10,484 bases of DNA, taken from assembly GCA_015228695.1 (NCBI GenBank), contig JADGDA010000067.1, positions 1-10,484 of the forward strand, written 5' to 3'. Both the position numbers and the translations under genes were made by a program. Below are positions 5,164 to 10,484 of the stretch, one piece after another. Position 1 is the first letter of the stretch; every line of letters starts with the position of its first letter. The DNA comes from Alphaproteobacteria bacterium (GTDB lineage: Bacteria > Pseudomonadota > Alphaproteobacteria > Rhodospirillales > Rhodospirillaceae). The notes below the pieces were generated by a model, which worked only from the letters and a program-made list of their open reading frames with translations, was not told the DNA's origin and made no database searches.

Positions 5164-6903
5164 ATGTTGCAGGACGTGCAGGGCAGTTCCACGGGTCGTC
5201 CGGCGCTCGTCGTGGACCTCTCCGCGGCGGTGATCGACACCTTTCCCGGTCCGGCGCTGGTGATCGGGATCGAGGGCGACGTGGTTTTCGCCAATGGACG
5301 CGGTGCGGCGCTTTCCCAAAGCATGCCTGGAGAAGAGGCCGAGCTGATGCGCTCGGCGACCCGGCGCGCCGTGACCGACGGGGTCTGCCACCGTCTCGTT
5401 CTGGAGCTGAGAACCGACGATCTGATGACCCTGCTCGACCTCACGGTCATGCCCCTCGCGGACGACAGCGGCGCGCTGGTCCTCATCCGCGACCAAACCC
5501 TGGAACAAAATCTGCGCGCGGCCCTGATCGAGTCGCGAAAACGCTATAAGGACCTGGTCCATATTTCCAGCGACGTCGCGTGGGAAGTCGGCGCCGACGG
5601 CCGGATCGCGTTCGTTTCGGGGGTGGAAACCCTGGGCTATCGGCCGAATGAAATGGTCGGCCACAGCCCGTCCGAGTTTCTGACGGAAGGGCAGGACCGG
5701 ATCGCCGTGCGCTTCTTCCTCACCCAAAAGCCGATCGAGGACGTGGAAATCTGGATGCGCCGCGCCGATGGGCGTCCCGTTTGCCTGATGGGCGCGGCGA
5801 CTCCGCTGCTCGGGCCGGACAGCCGGTGGGTCGGCGCGCGCGGGGTGTGCCGCGACGTCACCGACGAACGCGAGCGCGACGCCGTCCTGGCCCGGGCCCG
5901 TTACCGCGAGGGCATGCTGTCTTATGTGGTGCGCAGCTTCCGGGCCGAGGTGGAGCCGGAAAACATGCTCGACGTCGCCGCCGGCACGATGAGCCGGGCC
6001 CTTTCCGTCGATGGATGCCAGATTTTCCGCACCCACGCCTTTCACCGGGGCGGAACCGTCGCCGACCAGTTCACGGTCGGGGCCGTCTATGGGAAATGCG
6101 GCGAGCAGGAGACCGTCCTGCCGGTCCTCGACGTTCTCCGGAACGGGGCCGACATCCACGAGTCCGGCTCGGACGAATGGCGGGTCCTCGCCGCGGCGAC
6201 CCACTTCAATCACAAGATGAACGGGGCGATCTGCCTTTGGCGCCGCGTCGGCAAGGACGAATGGGCGGACGACGACCGCATTCTTCTGACCGACATCGCC
6301 AACCAGATCGGCATCGCCATCGAACAGGTGGCCAAGCACGTCCACATCGTCAATCTGTCCCGCACCGACGGCCTGACCGGTCTCTATAACCGGCGCGCCT
6401 TCACCGATGACCTGGGACGCCGGTTCGGCCGCCTCCAGCGCGAGGGCAAGCCGGCGGCGCTGATGTTCGTGGACCTCGATAATTTCAAGCTGGTGAACGA
6501 TATCCACGGCCACCAGCGCGGCGACGAGGCCTTGCTGGCCGTGCGCAACATCCTGCTCGGCTGCACCCGGCCGACCGATCTGGTGGCGCGTCTCGGCGGC
6601 GACGAGTTCGCGGTGTGGCTGGAGGGAGCCGACGGCGACGCGGCCGTCAACCGCGCGCGGGCGCTGCTGGAGGCCGGGGCCGAGTTGGACGCCTTCTCCG
6701 GCGACCCCGCCCGCCCGCTCCAGATGTCCCTGGGGATCGCCATTCACGATCCGGCGCTCCCGGAATCCCTCGAAGAGCTGATGGCGCGCGCCGACGCCGC
6801 CATGTACGAGGTCAAGCGGAAAGGCAAGGGGAGCTACGCGGTGGCGCAGCCGCCTGAACATGCGGTGGCGCAGCCGCCTGAACAGCATGGCGGGACGTCA
6901 TGA
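5164..6903 (+). CDS. PAS-PAS-GAF-GGDEF diguanylate cyclase
   Basis: The protein is 579 aa and soluble, with no membrane helix seen. Region 18-115 reads as a degenerate PAS domain (VIDTFPGPALVIGIEGDVVFAN), 120-240 as a second PAS ending in the DVTDERERD linker, 245-395 as GAF-like (ends LLTDIANQIGIAIEQVAKHV) and 398-555 as GGDEF. The cyclase domain is complete: DGLTGLYNRR (402-411), metal-binding Asp in FVDLDNFKLVNDIHGHQRGD, and an intact GGDEF motif at 478-482 in RLGGDEF. R469-P-T-D472 lies exactly five residues before GGDEF, matching the RxxD inhibitory site, so product feedback by c-di-GMP is expected. It should condense two GTP to cyclic-di-GMP, with the PAS and GAF regions sensing an unknown cytoplasmic signal. 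The C-terminus carries a tandem peptide repeat from a 24-bp duplication. The stop overlaps the next start (ATGA). Confidence 0.93.
   Translation: MLQDVQGSSTGRPALVVDLSAAVIDTFPGPALVIGIEGDVVFANGRGAALSQSMPGEEAELMRSATRRAVTDGVCHRLVLELRTDDLMTLLDLTVMPLADDSGALVLIRDQTLEQNLRAALIESRKRYKDLVHISSDVAWEVGADGRIAFVSGVETLGYRPNEMVGHSPSEFLTEGQDRIAVRFFLTQKPIEDVEIWMRRADGRPVCLMGAATPLLGPDSRWVGARGVCRDVTDERERDAVLARARYREGMLSYVVRSFRAEVEPENMLDVAAGTMSRALSVDGCQIFRTHAFHRGGTVADQFTVGAVYGKCGEQETVLPVLDVLRNGADIHESGSDEWRVLAAATHFNHKMNGAICLWRRVGKDEWADDDRILLTDIANQIGIAIEQVAKHVHIVNLSRTDGLTGLYNRRAFTDDLGRRFGRLQREGKPAALMFVDLDNFKLVNDIHGHQRGDEALLAVRNILLGCTRPTDLVARLGGDEFAVWLEGADGDAAVNRARALLEAGAELDAFSGDPARPLQMSLGIAIHDPALPESLEELMARADAAMYEVKRKGKGSYAVAQPPEHAVAQPPEQHGGTS
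6838..6885 (+). repeat. 24-bp tandem duplication at the 3' end of the diguanylate cyclase gene
   Basis: Units 6838-6861 and 6862-6885 are identical at 23 of 24 bases. In frame they encode AVAQPPEH and AVAQPPEQ, a Pro-rich tail after the GGDEF domain. The near identity points to recent slippage. Copy number changes here would keep the frame and would not touch the catalytic domain. Confidence 0.9.
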
Positions 6904-8213
6904 CGGAGCGGAATAAACTCAAGGGCGGCCAAGCCCCCATTGGCTATGAACAGGCCAAGACCCTGGCGCGCGATCCGAATCCGGAGGTCCGCCAGAAACT
7001 GGCCTCCCGCGCGGACATGGCCCCAGAAATCCTGTATTTCCTGGCCGAGGACTCCGATCCCGGCGTGCGCCGTCATATCGCCGGCAACGAGAGAACCCCG
7101 GCGAAGGCCCATTCCCTCCTCGTGCACGACGCGGACGAGGGCGTCCGGGTCGAGCTGGCCTCGCGGATCGCCCGTCTCGCCCCCGGCCTGACCGCCGACG
7201 AGCAGGACCGGGTGCGGCGGGCCACCTATGACGTCCTGGACAAGCTGGCCCGCGATCAGGTGGTGCGCGTGCGCCAGATCCTGGCGGAGGCCTTGAAGGA
7301 CGTCGCCGACGCGCCGCCGGAGGTGATCCGCCGCCTCGCCCATGACTCGGAAATCGTCGTCTCCGGGCCGATCCTGGAATTCTCCCCCGTCCTGACCGAC
7401 GAGGACATGCTGGAGATCATCGAAAGCACGACCCTGAGCGGGGCCTTGTCGGCCATTTCCCGCCGCGCCTCGGTCAGCGAATCGGTCAGCGAGGCCATCG
7501 CCTCCTCCCGCGACGTCAGCGCCATCTCCTTTCTCCTCTCCAACCCCAGCGCCCAGATCCGCGAGGAGACCCTCGATCATCTGGTGGAACTCGCCCCCGA
7601 TATCCTGAGCTGGCACGAGCCCCTGGTCACCCGGCCGGGGCTCCCCATCCGCGCGGCGAGTCTTCTCGCCCATTTCGTGGCCGACAATCTCCTGCGCGTG
7701 CTGACCAACCGCAAGGACCTGGACCCGGCCACGGCGGAAGCGGTGTCCAAGGTGGTTCGCCGCCGGATCGACGAAGCCCCTCCCCCGCCCCCGCCGGAGC
7801 CGAAGGAGGGGGACGAGGAGTCCGAGTTCTCCTGGCGTCATGAACTGATCGAAGCCTACAACAAGGCGAAGAAGCTCCTTGCCGCCGGCAAGCTGGACGA
7901 GGGGCGGCTGGCCAGGGCGCTGGCGGAGGGGGACGAGTTGTTCGTGGCGGCGGCCATCGGCGCCCGCGCCAAGGTGGCCCCGGAATGGGTGATGACGGCC
8001 CTCGACGCGAAAACACCCAAGGGAATCATCGCCCTGGCCTGGAAGGCGGACCTCAGCCCCACCTTCAGCGTCGAAATGCAGACCTCCCTGGCCCACCTGC
8101 CGTCGAGCAAGGTGATGCGCCCCACTCCGGAGGGCCTTTTTCCCATGTCGGAGGCGGACATGGAATGGCAGATCGAACTGATCGCCGAGGACGCCGACAA
8201 GGACCCCTACTAA
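6900..8213 (+). CDS. DUF2336 family helical-repeat protein
   Basis: The protein is 437 aa and starts at the ATG that overlaps the cyclase stop. The N-terminal part (about 15-135) shows HEAT-like helical repeats with the recurring pattern DPNPEVRQKLASR, DSDPGVRRHIAGN and DADEGVRVELASR. The rest (about 140-290 and 310-430) continues as helical segments typical of DUF2336, an alphaproteobacterial family without an assigned reaction. A flexible linker PPPPPPEPKEGDEE (294-307) splits the protein in two. There is no signal peptide or membrane helix, so it is cytoplasmic. HEAT-like folds usually serve protein-protein interaction, so a scaffold or adaptor role beside the coupled diguanylate cyclase is plausible, but no enzymatic motif is visible. 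The family assignment is by recognition of pattern only. A 100-bp gap to the STAS gene follows. Confidence 0.8.
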   Translation: MTERNKLKGGQAPIGYEQAKTLARDPNPEVRQKLASRADMAPEILYFLAEDSDPGVRRHIAGNERTPAKAHSLLVHDADEGVRVELASRIARLAPGLTADEQDRVRRATYDVLDKLARDQVVRVRQILAEALKDVADAPPEVIRRLAHDSEIVVSGPILEFSPVLTDEDMLEIIESTTLSGALSAISRRASVSESVSEAIASSRDVSAISFLLSNPSAQIREETLDHLVELAPDILSWHEPLVTRPGLPIRAASLLAHFVADNLLRVLTNRKDLDPATAEAVSKVVRRRIDEAPPPPPPEPKEGDEESEFSWRHELIEAYNKAKKLLAAGKLDEGRLARALAEGDELFVAAAIGARAKVAPEWVMTALDAKTPKGIIALAWKADLSPTFSVEMQTSLAHLPSSKVMRPTPEGLFPMSEADMEWQIELIAEDADKDPY

Positions 8214-8313
8214 GTTCCTTGCCCCGCCCCGGCCCTGTTTTGCCTTGACTTTCGAGCCCAATAACTGCTTCCCTTCCATCCGGCGACGGCAGCGGGGAAG
8301 AGAGAGGGGACAG
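8214..8313 (+). promoter_or_regulatory. Intergenic gap before the partner-switching genes, possible promoter
   Basis: This 100-bp gap follows the DUF2336 stop. TTGACT (8245-8250) would make a -35 box, but no convincing -10 lies 16-18 nt downstream. A sigma54-like GG...GC pair near 8231-8243 has the wrong spacing. GAGGGGA (8304-8310) is the ribosome-binding site of the STAS gene. I see no hairpin with a T-tract, so the STAS operon might be read through from the cyclase operon. Confidence 0.25.
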
Positions 8314-8619
8314 ATGGAGCACAAGGTCCAGACGACGTCCGCGGGACGCGAAATCCAGCTCACGGGCCGCTTCACCTTTGCCGATCACGAAGGATTCCGC
8401 AGCGTGGTGCAGATTCTGGAGGAGCCGGATGCCAGCCGGGTCGTGTTCGACCTCTCGGGGCTGGAATTCGTCGATTCCGCCGGGCTCGGCATGTTCCTGA
8501 TCGCCCGCGAGGCGGCCGAGCGGAGAAAGCTGCAACTGGTGCTCAAGGGCGCGGTCGGACAGGTCAAGAGGATGCTCGACCTCGGCCGTTTCGACGCCCT
8601 GTTCACGATCCAGGATTAG
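8314..8619 (+). CDS. STAS-domain anti-sigma-factor antagonist (RsbV/SpoIIAA-like)
   Basis: The protein is 101 aa, a single STAS domain. GAGG lies 6 nt before ATG 8314; longer readings from an upstream TTG (8245) add a low-quality tail that the family lacks. The conserved segment VVFDLSGLEFVDSAGLGMFL (43-62) contains the phosphoacceptor Ser55 in DSAGLG. In this family the kinase partner phosphorylates that serine and a PP2C phosphatase removes the phosphate; only the unphosphorylated form binds its target. Both expected partners are the next two genes. Its final target is not identified here: it could be the neighbouring kinase itself, releasing a sigma factor encoded elsewhere, or another protein such as a cyclase. 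Confidence 0.93.
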   Translation: MEHKVQTTSAGREIQLTGRFTFADHEGFRSVVQILEEPDASRVVFDLSGLEFVDSAGLGMFLIAREAAERRKLQLVLKGAVGQVKRMLDLGRFDALFTIQD

Positions 8620-8677
8620 GGGTTTCCCCATCCCCGCCCGGACCGCACCCGCCACGGGGTTCGGCGATGCCGTTCTC

Positions 8678-9292
8678 GTGATGCAGACCGTCGATGATGA
8701 GCGGCTGGCGGAGGCCGTACACGGCTCTCACACCGCCTTCCTGGAACCGGTCTCCGGCGATCCGGCCGACGGCGTGGCCGTGGGTCCCCTGTTCGCCCCC
8801 ACCCTGGGGATGCGGGCGGGAGGGGCGCTGTACTTCTGGCTCACGACCGCAACCGCTTTCCAGGTGCCCACCACCGCCCGTTTCTGCGACGGCTTGGTGG
8901 AACGGGGAGGGGTATCGCGGGAGCGGCGTGTCGATGTCGAACTCGCCCTTCAGGAAGCCGTCGCCAACGCGCTGGTGCACGGCAACCTCGGCCTGAGCAG
9001 CGACATGCGGGATGATTTCCGTCAGTACGAACGGTTCTGCCACTTGCTGGAGGAACGCCTGCGCGACCCCGACGCCCGTCACCGGCGGATCGAGATCGCC
9101 GCCACATGGTCCGGGGGGGTGCTCGAAGTCTCCGTGACCGACCAGGGCCAGGGCTACGTCCAGACCGACGACCCCCGGAAAGAGGCGGAGACGGGATTGC
9201 CCCTGCACGGACTGGGGATCATCCACACCATCGCCCTTTCGGTGGAGAGCGGCGACGGCGGACGGCGGCTGACCATGCGGTTCGCGTCATGA
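8678..9292 (+). CDS. RsbW-like serine/threonine kinase (GHKL/HATPase anti-sigma factor type)
   Basis: The protein is 204 aa from GTG 8678; ATG 8681 directly behind it is equally possible. The GHKL ATP-binding fold is clear: N-box ELALQEAVANALVHGN (88-103, Glu93 and Asn97), G1 box VTDQGQGY (153-160) and G2 box GLPLHGLG (173-180). It should phosphorylate the STAS protein on Ser55 and may bind a regulatory target. RsbW and SpoIIAB are nearer 140-160 aa; the excess here is about 55 N-terminal residues with no motif I recognise, plus an insert at about 104-135 (LGLSSDMRDDFRQYERF and onward) between the N and G1 boxes. The ribosome-binding site is poor. A short reading at 8667 (MPFS, then stop) ends at TGATG on this start, which could allow coupling. 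The stop overlaps the next gene by 4 nt. Confidence 0.88.
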   Translation: MMQTVDDERLAEAVHGSHTAFLEPVSGDPADGVAVGPLFAPTLGMRAGGALYFWLTTATAFQVPTTARFCDGLVERGGVSRERRVDVELALQEAVANALVHGNLGLSSDMRDDFRQYERFCHLLEERLRDPDARHRRIEIAATWSGGVLEVSVTDQGQGYVQTDDPRKEAETGLPLHGLGIIHTIALSVESGDGGRRLTMRFAS

Positions 9293-10467
9293 CCGGCCTC
9301 AGGCTTTCCGAAGGCGAGATTTCCCTCGCCGATTCCCGGGTGCTGATCGTGGACGACAACCGGGGGAGCCGGGCGTTGCTCGGGGCGCTGGTCGCCCAGG
9401 TCGGGGTCGGCAACATCGAGTATGCGATGGACGGGGAAGAGGGCTTGGCGAAGATCGCGAGTTTCCTGCCCGATCTGGTGCTCCTCGACGTGCGCATGCC
9501 CAAGATGGACGGGTTCGAGATGTGCCGCCGGCTTCGACAGAACCGCGCCCAGGCCGATCTGCCGGTTCTGATCCAGACCGCGCTCAACGACGACGGCTCG
9601 CGTGCCGACAGCTTCCGCGCCGGAGCCACCGACATGGTCTCGAAACCGGTGGTGCCGATCGAACTGATGGCCAGGGTCCGCATTCATCTGGAAAAACGCC
9701 TGCTGATCCGCAACCTCAGCGCCTATCAGGAGCGGGTCGCCCAGGAACTCCACAGCGCCCGTGCGATGCAGCTCGGCCTGCTGCCCAAGGACACCTGGGT
9801 CGCGGATGTCGGCGCGCGCCACGGTCTGGTCATTTCCAGCCACTTCGAGGCCTCGTCCGAGATCGGGGGCGACATCTGGGACATGGTCGAAATCGACGAC
9901 GGGCGGCTGGGACTGTTCATCTGCGATTTCTCGGGCCATGGCGTGACCGCCGCCCTCAACACCTTCCGCCTGCACACCTTGGTGCGGCAGACTCCGCCGG
10001 GGGACAGCGATCCCGGCGCGTGGCTGACCGGCATCAACGCGAGGCTCAAGGGACTCCTGCCGCCGGGGCAGTTCGCCACGTTGCTCTATGCGATCCTCGA
10101 TACCGTGAACGACACCTTCACCTACGCCTCGGCCGGGTCTCCCAGCCCGATCCTGGGAATCGGCGGAACCGCCGACGTCGTGGGGTCCGAGGGCCTGTTC
10201 CTGGGAGTCACCGCCGACGCGGTCTACCAGACCCGAACCGTTCCCCTGCCGCCGGGGGGCTTCGTCTTTCTCTACAGCGACGCCCTGACGGAGAGCCTGG
10301 GCGTTGACGGCCGTTCCTTGAACGAGGACGGGCTGCTGGACCTGGTCCGGGGGAATCTGGGCAAGCCGTCCGAGGCTCCCCTGCGGGACGTGCTGGACAC
10401 TTTCTTCGCTTCGGTGCCCCGCCCCCTTCCCGACGATCTGACGGCGGTGTGGATCGCGCGCCGATAA
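9289..10467 (+). CDS. Response regulator fused to RsbU/SpoIIE-type PP2C serine phosphatase
   Basis: The protein is 392 aa from an ATG overlapping the kinase stop (ATGA). The receiver domain (about 16-130) is intact: acidic pair Asp22/Asp23, phosphoacceptor Asp67 in LLDVRMPKMDG, Thr97 and Lys119 in SKP. A helical linker (about 132-165, ending in ELHSARAMQLGLLPK) leads to the PP2C/SpoIIE domain (about 170-390), which carries EIGGDIWDM (Asp195), CDFSGHGVTAAL (Asp213) and the closing DDLTAVWI (Asp382/383), the manganese-binding acids of the family. It should dephosphorylate the STAS protein when the receiver is phosphorylated by an unlinked histidine kinase, switching the module. The layout REC-linker-PP2C is that of HsbR- and RssB-like partner-switch phosphatases. 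No kinase gene is present in the window. Seventeen bases follow the stop without further features. Confidence 0.94.
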   Translation: MTGLRLSEGEISLADSRVLIVDDNRGSRALLGALVAQVGVGNIEYAMDGEEGLAKIASFLPDLVLLDVRMPKMDGFEMCRRLRQNRAQADLPVLIQTALNDDGSRADSFRAGATDMVSKPVVPIELMARVRIHLEKRLLIRNLSAYQERVAQELHSARAMQLGLLPKDTWVADVGARHGLVISSHFEASSEIGGDIWDMVEIDDGRLGLFICDFSGHGVTAALNTFRLHTLVRQTPPGDSDPGAWLTGINARLKGLLPPGQFATLLYAILDTVNDTFTYASAGSPSPILGIGGTADVVGSEGLFLGVTADAVYQTRTVPLPPGGFVFLYSDALTESLGVDGRSLNEDGLLDLVRGNLGKPSEAPLRDVLDTFFASVPRPLPDDLTAVWIARR

Positions 10468-10484
10468 TATCGCCTTTGGCACGA

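Noticed and set aside
3712..6888. 1058-codon open frame on the minus strand across the receptor, channel and cyclase genes
   Set aside because: It lies antisense to three genes with clear domains, has low-complexity His/Gly/Arg/Asp-rich composition and no recognisable domain. Such frames arise from the strong third-position GC bias of the real genes.
8231..8243. Sigma54-like GG...GC pair before the STAS gene
   Set aside because: Only 9 nt lie between GG and GC instead of 10, and the flanking consensus bases are poor.
8245..8313. TTG start giving a longer STAS protein
   Set aside because: The extra residues are unlike the family, and ATG 8314 has a good ribosome-binding site.
6834..8375. 513-codon minus-strand open frame opposite the DUF2336 gene
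   Set aside because: The + strand frame has family-like repeats, a coupled start and normal composition; the antisense frame has none of these.
9106..9288. 61-residue N-terminal extension of the REC-PP2C reading frame
   Set aside because: It overlaps the G1/G2 ATP-binding boxes of the kinase in another frame; ATG 9289 in an ATGA overlap is the natural start.
9154..10482. 442-codon minus-strand open frame opposite the REC-PP2C gene
   Set aside because: Antisense to a protein with complete receiver and phosphatase motifs.

Overview
The window is GC-rich and densely packed, and reads as the chromosome of a free-living alphaproteobacterium, most likely of the Rhodospirillales/Magnetospirillum type. 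That placement is an inference from base composition, the DUF2336 gene, the many signalling genes and the high share of ATGA-type gene overlaps. It is not a database result. No RNA genes, insertion sequences, CRISPR arrays or phage genes were seen.

Layout. (1) 3-1279: the 3' part of a LOG-family nucleotide phosphoribohydrolase gene (+ strand) runs into xthA, exodeoxyribonuclease III (- strand). The two converge and their 3' ends overlap by 49 bp. (2) 1280-1388: a short divergent intergenic region with an AT-rich core. (3) 1389-5061: a tight four-gene + strand cluster. It holds two tandem paralogous exported proteins with HExxH motifs and four cysteines at identical spacing, a membrane receptor with a periplasmic double-CACHE-like domain, a HAMP-like stub and no output domain, and a pentameric ligand-gated ion channel (pLGIC, Cys-loop receptor homologue). 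Junctions are TAATG, a 54-bp gap and ATGA. (4) 5062-5163: an intergenic stretch with a 15-bp tandem repeat and a plausible sigma70-type promoter. (5) 5164-8213: a PAS-PAS-GAF-GGDEF diguanylate cyclase translationally coupled to a DUF2336 helical-repeat protein. (6) 8314-10467: a partner-switching module made of a STAS anti-sigma-factor antagonist, an RsbW-like HATPase kinase and a response regulator fused to an RsbU/SpoIIE PP2C phosphatase.

How the genes may work together. The 1389-5061 cluster looks like one envelope sensory unit: two secreted putative metalloproteins, a ligand-binding CACHE receptor and an ion channel. The CACHE receptor has no signalling domain of its own and its stop codon overlaps the channel's start codon, so an accessory or modulatory role toward the channel is the most interesting hypothesis in the window. 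The downstream genes are cytoplasmic signalling: cyclic-di-GMP synthesis, then a phospho-switch in which the phosphatase (REC-PP2C) and kinase (HATPase) should set the phosphorylation of the STAS protein. No sigma factor or histidine kinase gene is present. A diguanylate cyclase a few kb upstream recalls the HsbR/HsbA/HsbD logic of Pseudomonas, but that link is only an analogy here.
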